Positions 1 to 8,220 of a stretch of DNA of 9,695 nt are shown in pieces; the stretch's first letter is position 1; each line of letters begins with the position of its first letter. Below the pieces are notes generated by a model. That model was not told where the DNA came from, did not search any database, and saw nothing but the letters and a program-made list of their open reading frames with translations. The stretch spans positions 1-9,695 of the forward strand of contig CAKTIN010000068.1 of the NCBI GenBank assembly GCA_934565775.1, written 5' to 3'. Both the position numbers and the translations under genes were made by a program. The DNA comes from an uncultured Oscillospiraceae bacterium. GTDB lineage: Bacteria; Bacillota; Clostridia; Oscillospirales; Oscillospiraceae.

Positions 1-1
1 C

Positions 2-1252
2 CTCTACACCGCCATGAACGAAAACGACGAGGCCCAGTACGTGGCCGCCCAGATTCTGGCGGATTTCTCCCAGGGCAGGAGCTGGCGGGACCACGCGGTG
101 CTCTACCGGATGAACGCCCAGTCCAACCAGCTGGAATATGCCTTCAAGCGCAACGGCATCCCCTACCGCATCATCGGCGGCACCCGGTTCTTTGACCGGG
201 CGGAGGTCAAGGATATGCTGGCCTACCTGTGGGTGCTGAACAACCGGGACGACGACCTGCGCCTGGTCCGGATCATCAACAATCCCCCCCGGGGCATCGG
301 AGCTAAGACCGTGGAGATGGCCCAGCGCCTGGCTGCGGCGGAGGGCAAGAGTCTGTACAGCGTGATCTCGGATCCCTATTCCTATCCGGCCCTGGAGCGG
401 GCTGCGGAAAAGCTTATGGCCTTCTCGGTCCTGATCGAGGACTGCGCCAAGCTCCTGGGTACGCTGTCCCTGCCGGACTTTTACGAGGAGCTGATCCTGC
501 GCACGGGGTATGGCCCCATGCTGGAGGATAAGCCCACCGAGGAGAACAAGACCCGGCTGGAGAATATTCACGAATTGAAATCCAGCATTCTGTCCTATCT
601 GGAAAATACGGACGCTCCCTCTCTGGAGGGCTTCCTGGAGGAGATTGCCCTGTATACGGATATTGAGCAGTACGACCCCAACGCCGATGCCGTGGTGATG
701 ATGACCATGCACAGCGCCAAGGGCATGGAGTTCCCCCATGTGTTCCTGGTGGGCCTGGAGGACGGCCTGTTCCCCAGCGTCCGGGCCATTGGAGACCCGG
801 AGGAGATGGAAGAGGAGCGGCGGCTTTGCTATGTGGCCATTACCCGAGCGAAGGAGACGCTGACCATTTCCCATGCCCGGCAGCGGATGCTTTACGGCAG
901 GACCAGCGGCTGCATTCCCTCCCGGTTCTTGAAGGAGCTGCCGGAGGAGGGCGTGATTCACCGGGGCGGGCAGTCCTTTGCCGCCCGGCAGGAGGAGCGG
1001 CCCAAGCGGCCCAACCCCACCCAGTTGCACCGGGAGCACTTCCTGAATCAGGAGTTTTCCACCGGGCAGAAGCAGACCCAGACGGTGGAGTTTGCCAAGG
1101 GCGATATGGTCCAGCACAAGGCCTTCGGCAGGGGCATGGTTCTGTCCGTGATGAAAATGGGGGGCGACGCCCTGCTGGAGATTGCCTTTGACAAGATCGG
1201 GACCAAGCGGCTCATGGCCAAGACGGCCTCGGCCCATATGACCAAGTTATAA
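2..1252 (+). CDS. pcrA: UvrD/PcrA-type ATP-dependent DNA helicase, C-terminal part (5' end outside window)
   Basis: This is the C-terminal part of a superfamily 1A 3'-5' DNA helicase, which unwinds DNA in nucleotide excision repair and at stalled replication or transcription. The frame is open from base 2, so the N-terminal half with Walker A and B lies outside the window. Counting from the in-frame Met at base 14, residues 30-72 resemble the 2A entry (YRMNAQSNQLE, then GGTRFFDRAEVKD). Motif V is at 229-255 (MTMHSAKGMEFP) and motif VI at 267-281 (EERRLCYVAITRAK, with the arginine that contacts ATP). A charged linker at about 305-360 leads to a C-terminal segment (363-400, GDMVQHKAFGRGMV) that matches the Tudor-like, RNA-polymerase-binding tail known in Firmicute PcrA. 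The nearby ligA supports PcrA over Rep or UvrD. The Met at base 14 is internal, not a true start. Confidence 0.95.
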   Translation, partial: LYTAMNENDEAQYVAAQILADFSQGRSWRDHAVLYRMNAQSNQLEYAFKRNGIPYRIIGGTRFFDRAEVKDMLAYLWVLNNRDDDLRLVRIINNPPRGIGAKTVEMAQRLAAAEGKSLYSVISDPYSYPALERAAEKLMAFSVLIEDCAKLLGTLSLPDFYEELILRTGYGPMLEDKPTEENKTRLENIHELKSSILSYLENTDAPSLEGFLEEIALYTDIEQYDPNADAVVMMTMHSAKGMEFPHVFLVGLEDGLFPSVRAIGDPEEMEEERRLCYVAITRAKETLTISHARQRMLYGRTSGCIPSRFLKELPEEGVIHRGGQSFAARQEERPKRPNPTQLHREHFLNQEFSTGQKQTQTVEFAKGDMVQHKAFGRGMVLSVMKMGGDALLEIAFDKIGTKRLMAKTASAHMTKL

Positions 1253-1295
1253 CCCTGCCGCCTCCGGCATAGATTGACCGGGAGGGGGTGGCGCC

Positions 1296-3933
<2,638 letters not shown>

Positions 3934-3945
3934 GCCGCAGAAGCG

Positions 3946-3988
3946 CCGCCGCAGGGGGACAACGCCCCTGCGGCGGTTTTTCTTTTTT
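3946..3988 (+). terminator. Rho-independent terminator after ligA
   Basis: A perfect 12-bp stem (CCGCCGCAGGGG at 3946-3957 with its complement at 3965-3976) closes a 7-base loop and is followed at once by a T-rich run (TTTTTCTTTTTT, 3977-3988). It starts 12 bases after the ligA stop codon and separates the repair genes from the zinc operon. Confidence 0.95.
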
Positions 3989-4006
3989 GGCGGAATTCCT
4001 TTCCTC

Positions 4007-4034
4007 TTGACAAGCGGCGGAAAGCGAGTATAAT
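4007..4034 (+). promoter_or_regulatory. Sigma-70/A-type promoter of the zinc uptake operon
   Basis: The -35 box is a perfect TTGACA (4007-4012) and the -10 box a perfect TATAAT (4029-4034), 16 bases apart. The predicted transcription start near 4041 lies inside the palindrome that follows. The 5' untranslated leader would be only about 30 bases. Confidence 0.9.
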
Positions 4035-4059
4035 CAATTTGAGAAAAAGTCTCAAATTG
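4035..4059 (+). promoter_or_regulatory. Putative Zur/Fur-family operator (perfect 10-bp inverted repeat)
   Basis: CAATTTGAGA (4035-4044) and its exact complement TCTCAAATTG (4050-4059) flank a 5-base spacer (AAAAG). The dyad abuts the -10 box, covers the predicted transcription start, and its last base is shared with the ribosome binding site GGAGGG (4059-4064). A protein bound here would block RNA polymerase. The next gene encodes a Fur-family regulator, so zinc-dependent autorepression is the natural reading; that is inference. The motif differs from the Bacillus Zur consensus as I remember it. Confidence 0.8.
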
Positions 4060-4070
4060 GAGGGACGCGC

Positions 4071-4469
4071 ATGACCTATCATACGGAGCAGGAGGCGGTG
4101 CTGCTTGCCTTTCTGAGCGCGCACTGCCAGGAGTCCTTTACCGCTCCGGAGCTGGACGCCGCCCTGGGAGATTGTCCCAACCGCCCCAGCCGCAGCACTC
4201 TGTACCGGCTCCTTCCGAAGCTGGCAGGGGAGGGAAAGCTGCGCCGGTTTTCCGAGGAGGGGAATCGGGTCAGATACCAGCTGGTGGCGGGAGCCCATTG
4301 CCAGCATCATCTGCACTTGAAATGTACCGCCTGCGGCAGAATCCTGCATATGAGCGAGGAAGCGTCGGAGGAGGTCCTGCGGCAGATTTTTCAGGACGAC
4401 CGGTTCTCCGTGGACCGGGAGCAGACGATTCTGTTCGGCCGCTGCGCCCAGTGCGGGAGGAAGCCATGA
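4071..4469 (+). CDS. zur: Fur-family metalloregulator, probably Zur (zinc uptake repressor)
   Basis: This 132-residue protein has the layout of Fur-family repressors, which bind DNA as metal-loaded dimers. The N-terminal winged helix covers about residues 1-72, with the recognition helix around 40-51 (SRSTLYRLLPKL) and the wing at RFSEEGNRVRYQL. The dimerisation and metal domain follows: the His-rich element H76, H79, H80 and H82 (HCQHHLHLKC), then C85/C88 and C125/C128, the two CxxC pairs that hold structural zinc in this family. It is first in an operon encoding a znuACB-type ABC transporter, which favours Zur over Fur or PerR. GGAGGG (4059-4064) lies 6 bases before the ATG. The stop overlaps the next start as ATGA, which suggests translational coupling. 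Metal specificity cannot be proven from the residues alone. Confidence 0.87.
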   Translation: MTYHTEQEAVLLAFLSAHCQESFTAPELDAALGDCPNRPSRSTLYRLLPKLAGEGKLRRFSEEGNRVRYQLVAGAHCQHHLHLKCTACGRILHMSEEASEEVLRQIFQDDRFSVDREQTILFGRCAQCGRKP

Positions 4470-5401
4470 AGAAAAAATTTTTGTTGCTGCTTTGCCTGAC
4501 GCTGCTGCTGGGCCTGGGCGGCTGCGCCGCGCCCGGGGGAGACGGCGGTGCCTATAAGGTGCTCTGCACCAATTTTCCCCTGTATGACTGGGCGCGGAAC
4601 CTGACGGACGGAGTGCCCGGGGTGGAGGTCAGCCTCCTGGTGGGCAACGGGGCGGACCTGCACAGCTATCAGCCCTCGGTTTCGGATGTGGCGGCCATTC
4701 AGAAATGCAGCCTTCTGCTCTATGTGGGCGGCGAGTCCGATGCCTGGGTGGCAGACGCTTTGGCCGCCGCAGAGGAAAGCCCCCGGGCGGTGGCCATGCT
4801 GCCGCTGCTGGAGGGGCACCTGCGGGAGGAACAGGAGGAGCATGACCACGGCGGGGAGACGGAGTATGACGAGCACGTCTGGCTCTCCCTGCGAAACGCC
4901 CGGCTCTGCTGCCAGGCGATTGCGGCGGTCCTGTCGGAGAAGCTGCCGGAGGCAGCGGACCGGCTCTCCGCTAATGAGGCGGCTTACGACCGGGCTCTGG
5001 AGCAGCTGGATGAACAGATTCAGACCGGGGTGGATGAAGCCCCGATCCGGACGGTTCTGTTTGCGGACCGGTTCCCGTTCCTATATCTGACGGAGGACTA
5101 TGGGCTGGTCCATTACGCAGCCTTTCCCGGCTGCTCTGCGGAGACCGAGGCGGGCTTTGACACGGTGGTCACCCTGGCCGACCGCCTCCGGGAGGAAAAG
5201 CTCCCGGCCGTTCTGGTCCTGGAGGGCAATGACCGCCGCCTGGCGGCAACGCTCCAGCAGACCGCCGGGGTCCGGGTGCCGGTGCTGGAGCTGCACTCCA
5301 TGCAGTCCGTAACACGGGAGCAGGCGGCCAAGGGGGCCAGCTATCTGGAATTTATGCAGCACAACGGACAGGCGCTGCTGCAGGCGCTGGGCGTCCGGTA
5401 A
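4466..5401 (+). CDS. znuA: ZnuA/AdcA-type zinc-binding lipoprotein of the ABC transporter
   Basis: This 311-residue protein is the extracellular substrate-binding subunit that captures Zn2+ (possibly Mn2+) for the permease. It has a lipoprotein signal: MKKK, a leucine-rich core and a lipobox ending LGGC at Cys20. Cluster A-1 features include residues 31-46 (VLCTNFPLYDWARNL), His66 in DLHSYQPS, a short His/acid loop at 122-137 (HDHGG), His137 in DEHVWLS, and a C-terminal ELHSMQSVT (Glu275 region). The usual third His is absent: the segment reads FADRFPF (199-205). The frame is open further upstream, but the ATG at 4466 is chosen because it follows GGAGG (4456-4460), overlaps the zur stop as ATGA and begins the signal peptide exactly. 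The znuC gene starts 12 bases after the stop. Confidence 0.9.
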   Translation: MKKKFLLLLCLTLLLGLGGCAAPGGDGGAYKVLCTNFPLYDWARNLTDGVPGVEVSLLVGNGADLHSYQPSVSDVAAIQKCSLLLYVGGESDAWVADALAAAEESPRAVAMLPLLEGHLREEQEEHDHGGETEYDEHVWLSLRNARLCCQAIAAVLSEKLPEAADRLSANEAAYDRALEQLDEQIQTGVDEAPIRTVLFADRFPFLYLTEDYGLVHYAAFPGCSAETEAGFDTVVTLADRLREEKLPAVLVLEGNDRRLAATLQQTAGVRVPVLELHSMQSVTREQAAKGASYLEFMQHNGQALLQALGVR

Positions 5402-5413
5402 AGGAGAGAACCA

Positions 5414-6130
5414 ATGGCACAAATGATTTGCCGGGACCTCGCCGTGGGCTATGAGGGCGAGGCCATTGCGGAGCACTTGAATTTTACGGTGGAGCAGGGA
5501 AATTACCTGTGCATCGTGGGGGAAAACGGGACCGGAAAAAGCACTCTCATGAAAACCCTTCTGGGGCTGAATCCGCCCCTTGCCGGGCAGATCGAGTTCG
5601 GCGACGGGCTGACCCAGGATCAGATCGGGTATCTGCCCCAGCGGACGGAGATTCAACGGGATTTTCCTGCCTCCGTTCTGGAGGTCGCCTTCTCCGGCTG
5701 CCTGAGCCGGAACGGCCTGCGTCCGTTTTACGGCCGGGCCCAGCGCGCACTGGCGCTGGAGAATCTGGAGAAGCTGGGGGCGGCGCCATTGGCCGGGCGG
5801 TGCTTCCGGGAGCTGTCCGGCGGGCAGCAGCAGCGGGTGCTTCTGGCCCGGGCCCTGTGTGCCGCCAGAAAGCTGCTGCTGCTGGATGAGCCGGTGGCCG
5901 GGCTGGACCCGGTGGCTACGGAGGAAATGTACCGGCTGATCGCGGAGCTGAACCAGCAGGGGATTACCATTTTAATGGTGTCCCATGATCTCAGCGCCGC
6001 CCTGCGCTATGCGTCCCATGTGCTCCATATCGGGCACAAGACCCACTTCTTCGGCACTCGGGATCAATATGAGACCACCGGGCCGGGAAAGGACTTCGTT
6101 CGCCGTTTTCAGGAGGAACACCATGCTTGA
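5414..6130 (+). CDS. znuC: ZnuC-type ABC transporter ATP-binding protein (zinc/manganese uptake)
   Basis: This 238-residue cytoplasmic ATPase powers metal import by the neighbouring permease. All nucleotide-binding motifs are intact: Walker A GENGTGKS (36-43), Q-loop Gln76 (GYLPQR), signature LSGGQQQR (134-141), Walker B LLLLDEP with catalytic Glu159, D-loop (AGLD), and H-loop His191 (VSHD). The length is typical of the metal-chelate/ABC-3 importer group. AGGAG (5403-5407) lies 6 bases before the ATG, and the gene follows znuA by 12 bases. Its last 8 bases overlap the permease start, so the two subunits are probably translationally coupled. Zinc rather than manganese is inferred from the Zur-like regulator and ZnuA-like lipoprotein. 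Confidence 0.95.
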   Translation: MAQMICRDLAVGYEGEAIAEHLNFTVEQGNYLCIVGENGTGKSTLMKTLLGLNPPLAGQIEFGDGLTQDQIGYLPQRTEIQRDFPASVLEVAFSGCLSRNGLRPFYGRAQRALALENLEKLGAAPLAGRCFRELSGGQQQRVLLARALCAARKLLLLDEPVAGLDPVATEEMYRLIAELNQQGITILMVSHDLSAALRYASHVLHIGHKTHFFGTRDQYETTGPGKDFVRRFQEEHHA

Positions 6131-6962
6131 TACCTTACAGCTTTACTTTTCCTACGCCTTTGTGCGCTATGCGTTTATCGCCTGCATTCTTATGGCGCTG
6201 TGCGCGGCGCTTCTGGGGGTGCCTCTGGTGCTCAAGCGTTTTTCCTTCATCGGCGACGGGCTGTCCCATGTGGCTTTCGGGGCGATGGCCGTGGCGGCGG
6301 TGCTGAACCTGTCAAATTCCATGCTTCTGGTCCTGCCGGTGACGGTCCTCAGCGCAGTGTTCATCCTGCACACCGGGCAGAATACCCGCATCCGGGGGGA
6401 CGCAGCCATTGGTATGGTTTCCGTGGGGGCCCTGGCGGTGGGATATTTGCTGATGCACCTGTTTTCCACCTCCGGCAACGTTTCCGGGGATGTGTGCAGC
6501 TCACTATTCGGTTCAACCAGTCTGCTGACCTTGTCGCCGGTGGACGTGTGGGTGTGCGTCGGACTGTCCGCCGTGGTGGTCGGCGTCTTTCTGCTTTTGT
6601 ATAACCGCATTTTCGCCGTGACCTTTGACGAGAGCTTTGCGGCGGCGTCCGGCATCCGGGTGCGGCTGTATAATCTGCTCATTGCGGTGGTGACAGCGGT
6701 GGTCATCGTGATGGCCATGCGCCTGGTGGGGTCCCTGCTGACCTCGGCGCTGATTATTTTCCCGGCCATTACGGCCATGCAGGTGTTCAAGAGCTTCCGA
6801 AGCGTCATGATCTGCGCGGCGGGGACTGCGGTGGGCGGCGCGGCAGTGGGGCTTCTGGTGTCGATCCTGGCCTCTACGCCCACTGGAGCGACCATTGTGG
6901 CGGTGGATATTGTGATTTTCCTGGCTTTTCGCCTGCTGGGGGGCCGCCGGAAAAAAATATAA
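6123..6962 (+). CDS. znuB: ZnuB-type ABC-3 family metal transporter permease
   Basis: This 279-residue integral membrane protein forms the metal channel of the uptake system. It is hydrophobic throughout, with roughly seven or eight membrane segments. ABC-3 hallmarks are GDGLSHVAFG (44-53, carrying the conserved Asp/His), the cytoplasmic coupling loop FDESFAAASG (168-177), VGSLLTSALIIFPA (202-215), and STPTGATIV near the C-terminus. The protein ends in a basic tail (GGRRKKI). The start at 6123 is chosen over longer in-frame options because AGGAGG (6111-6116) sits 6 bases upstream and the predicted protein begins like its family. The start overlaps the end of znuC by 8 bases. I see no strong terminator between its stop and the tRNA promoter 20 bases on, so read-through into the tRNA is possible. 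Confidence 0.94.
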   Translation: MLDTLQLYFSYAFVRYAFIACILMALCAALLGVPLVLKRFSFIGDGLSHVAFGAMAVAAVLNLSNSMLLVLPVTVLSAVFILHTGQNTRIRGDAAIGMVSVGALAVGYLLMHLFSTSGNVSGDVCSSLFGSTSLLTLSPVDVWVCVGLSAVVVGVFLLLYNRIFAVTFDESFAAASGIRVRLYNLLIAVVTAVVIVMAMRLVGSLLTSALIIFPAITAMQVFKSFRSVMICAAGTAVGGAAVGLLVSILASTPTGATIVAVDIVIFLAFRLLGGRRKKI

Positions 6963-6981
6963 AAAATCGCGAAAAAAGGTC

Positions 6982-7010
6982 TTGCAAAACGCAGAGAGAT
7001 GTGCTATTAT
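6982..7010 (+). promoter_or_regulatory. Promoter of tRNA-Pro
   Basis: TTGCAA (6982-6987) and TATTAT (7005-7010) are 17 bases apart. A TG at 7002-7003 makes an extended -10 (TGCTATTAT). The predicted transcription start is about 25 bases before the mature tRNA 5' end. Confidence 0.75.
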
Positions 7011-7011
7011 A

Positions 7012-7038
7012 TTTGAGCGGTCGAGAGTACCGCTTAAA
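7012..7038 (+). repeat. Inverted repeat in the tRNA-Pro leader
   Basis: TTTGAGCGGT (7012-7021) pairs with ACCGCTTAAA (7029-7038) over 10 positions with one G-U pair, around a 7-base loop. It lies between the -10 box and the tRNA 5' end at 7042. It may fold in the pre-tRNA leader or act as a DNA site; no function can be assigned. Confidence 0.5.
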
Positions 7039-7041
7039 TAT

Positions 7042-7118
7042 CCGGGTGTGGCGAAGTTTGGTATCGCGCTTGAATGGGGTTCAAGAGGCCGCTAGTTCGA
7101 ATCTAGTCACTCGGACCA
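7042..7118 (+). tRNA. tRNA-Pro (anticodon GGG)
   Basis: The 77 bases fold into a complete cloverleaf. The acceptor stem CCGGGTG pairs with CACTCGG (one G-U), the D stem GCGA with TCGC, the anticodon stem CTTGA with TCAAG, and the T stem GCTAG with CTAGT around the T loop TTCGAAT. The seven-base anticodon loop (7074-7080) carries GGG at 7076-7078, which reads the proline codons CCC and CCT. The C1-G72 pair and A73 are the usual identity elements of bacterial tRNA-Pro. The 3' CCA (7116-7118) is encoded. Confidence 0.96.
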
Positions 7119-7120
7119 CG

Positions 7121-7159
7121 AAATCCACCGTAATTCTGACAGAATTACGGTGGATTTTT
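7121..7159 (+). terminator. Rho-independent terminator after tRNA-Pro
   Basis: A perfect 17-bp stem (left arm 7121-7137 starting AAATCCACCG, right arm 7141-7157) encloses the 3-base loop GAC and ends in a run of five T. It begins 3 bases after the tRNA CCA. Confidence 0.92.
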
Positions 7160-7348
7160 CTATACCCGAAAACCGCTTAAAATCAGCCTTTCCGGCCGTT
7201 TCAGCACATAAGTTAAGCGGCTCCTGTTGCAAAGCAATTCTGCTGCGGTTCTTATAAGTTGAAGCGGGGAGTCCGGTGTTCTGCATCGCTGCAATCGTTA
7301 AACGATTGGGATACGCTATGCAAGGTGCGGCTTTCTATTTGATAGCTC
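7160..7348. other. Non-coding stretch with inverted and near-direct repeats
   Basis: I see no convincing gene in this AT-richer stretch. It holds an inverted repeat (CCGCTTAA at 7173-7180 and TTAAGCGG at 7213-7220). It also has two near copies of one motif (ATAAGTTAAGCGG at 7208-7220 and ATAAGTTGAAGCGG at 7255-7268). A 7-bp hairpin (CAATCGT 7292-7298, ACGATTG 7302-7308) is bracketed by TGCAT (7282-7286) and ATGCA (7318-7322). It does not match a riboswitch I recognise. Confidence 0.5.
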
Positions 7349-7377
7349 TTGTATAATTTGGACTTTAATGTTATAAT
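7349..7377 (+). promoter_or_regulatory. Likely promoter of the island gene
   Basis: A perfect TATAAT (7372-7377) lies 17 bases after TTGTAT (7349-7354), a weak -35 box. It is 30 bases before the start codon at 7408, and no other candidate promoter serves that gene. Confidence 0.55.
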
Positions 7378-7407
7378 GAACTACAGTTAAAATAAGGGAG
7401 GAAAATT

Positions 7408-7560
7408 ATGTTCCTACATAAGAAGCTGTTTCAAAAGAAAGAAAAGAGCGACTCGCAAAATGTGGAACAGGTAATTAAAGCAATTCAGCAGCAACAATTG
7501 TCCTTTCAGCAAAAGCAAGATGCAAGGAGCGAAACGACCCTATATCACTCAATGAATTGA
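7408..7560 (+). pseudogene. N-terminal fragment (50 aa) of an unrecognised protein, probably frameshifted into the next ORF
   Basis: This short ORF has the best translation start in the island: GGGAGGA (7396-7402) just before an ATG at 7408. It encodes 50 residues beginning MFLHKKLFQKKEKS and continuing with a Gln-rich, probably helical stretch (IQQQQLSFQQKQ). I do not recognise it. The last eight codons read TTLYHSMN and end in TGA at 7558-7560. Just before the ATG of the following ORF, that ORF's own frame reads NDPISLNEL, which is much more protein-like. One extra base near the AAA at 7532-7534 or the CCC at 7538-7540 would join both into a single 202-residue protein (for example ARSE-NDPISLNELMQIF). 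Alternatively, these are two real genes coupled through the TGATG overlap. Confidence 0.6.
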
Positions 7561-8015
7561 TGCAGATTTTTTCCGAGTATTTTGCGCCCAACACTGAGTT
7601 TTACAGCGTTCCCGGGAGCGCAAAGTCCACGGCATATTTTATGGTTGTCAATGCCGCAAGAAATGAAATAGTTCAAAATCCTTCGCTTTTTCATGCAGCA
7701 ACAAAGTGGACGCCTGCGCAGTTGGCCGAGTGGGTCAGCAATCCAATACCTGGGGTGACAAATTCGCTCATTTGCGCATTGATTTTTACCATGGGTAGCT
7801 ATGCGGTCATTCGCGATGTGGTATACTGTGTTGACTTTTGCGAGGCGATTCCCAACTGTATTGCCCTATTTTTGCTTTTGACTGCGCAGAAGCTTCCGAG
7901 CGAAAAACGAAAGATGCTAATTGATGCCGGGGACGGAAGTAATGCCAAGGCTTTGATTCATGCAATGAATACACTATCTGTCTGCGATCCATCCTGGAGG
8001 TTTACGGTTGCTTAA
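7560..8015 (+). pseudogene. C-terminal part of an unrecognised island protein (151 aa from the ATG), likely separated by a frameshift
   Basis: This ORF runs from ATG 7560 (or TTG 7557) to TAA and encodes MQIFSEYFAPNTEF and onward. It contains a segment like STAYFMVVNAARNEIVQNPS, then WTPAQLAEWVSNPIPGV, two moderately hydrophobic stretches (LICALIFTMGSYAVI and AIPNCIALFLLL), and a polar C-terminus ending DPSWRFTVA. I cannot place it in a family. No ribosome binding site precedes its own ATG; translation would need coupling to the stop of the upstream ORF, or the two are one gene broken by a single-base change. Its frame is open back to 7479. GC is about 45 % in the lines I counted, against about 62 % in ligA, which suggests acquisition by transfer. 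If the frameshift is a sequencing error, the intact gene spans 7408-8015. Confidence 0.6.
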
Positions 8016-8099
8016 TGCGCCGCTCAACTGGAACCGGCTCCCCCCCAAACCAAGATTATGTTCTCTTGCACGATTTCTAATCGAGCTCGCGTTTTAACC

Positions 8100-8138
8100 A
8101 AGATTCCCTGCAATTCTGCCGGAATTGCAGGGAATCTT
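8100..8138 (+). terminator. Perfect long hairpin, probable terminator after the island gene
   Basis: A 17-bp perfect stem (AAGATTCCCTGCAATTC at 8100-8116, complement at 8122-8138) encloses the loop TGCCG. Only a short T run follows (CTTTATGTACTTCTT), so termination strength is uncertain, and there is no T run on the other strand. It lies 84 bases after the island gene and 10 before the next -35 box, which fits an insulating terminator. Confidence 0.6.
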
Positions 8139-8148
8139 TATGTACTTC

Positions 8149-8177
8149 TTGAACTGCCGCTTTTCTTCTGCTATACT
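8149..8177 (+). promoter_or_regulatory. Promoter of the GNAT acetyltransferase gene
   Basis: TTGAAC (8149-8154) and TATACT (8172-8177) are 17 bases apart, with TG at 8169-8170 making an extended -10. The predicted start near 8184 is downstream of all earlier in-frame start codons, which supports translation from GTG 8221. Confidence 0.8.
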
Positions 8178-8220
8178 GTTTCTGACAAATAAAAGCCATT
8201 ATGCGCGGAGGGACCTGCAA

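Noticed and set aside
4172..4465. Longer N-terminus for the ZnuA-like protein
   Set aside because: This extension overlaps zur in another frame. The ATG at 4466 has a good ribosome site and begins the lipoprotein signal.
6167..6895. 242-codon open frame on the minus strand
   Set aside because: Antisense to the ZnuB permease; its threonine- and arginine-rich translation mirrors the hydrophobic gene on the other strand.
6963..6981. Terminator after the zinc operon
   Set aside because: There are A-rich runs but no stem followed by T; the sequence supports no intrinsic terminator here.
7515..7562. Programmed -1 ribosomal frameshift in the island gene
   Set aside because: No slippery heptamer of the X-XXY-YYZ type is in phase with the first frame, and I see no strong downstream pseudoknot. 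Mutation, assembly error or coupling is simpler.
8016..8100. Attachment site or second tRNA downstream of the island gene
   Set aside because: I found no copy of the tRNA-Pro 3' end and no cloverleaf on either strand in this stretch, only a run of seven C and unstructured sequence.
7234..8119. GCAATTCTGC at 7234-7243 and 8110-8119 as island-flanking repeats
   Set aside because: A 10-base match is expected about once by chance in a region of this size, and the right copy is part of the hairpin stem.
8125..8220. Upstream start for the GNAT gene (TTG 8125 or ATG 8140)
   Set aside because: Both lie in or beside the terminator hairpin and upstream of the promoter -10 box. GTG 8221 has a proper ribosome binding site.
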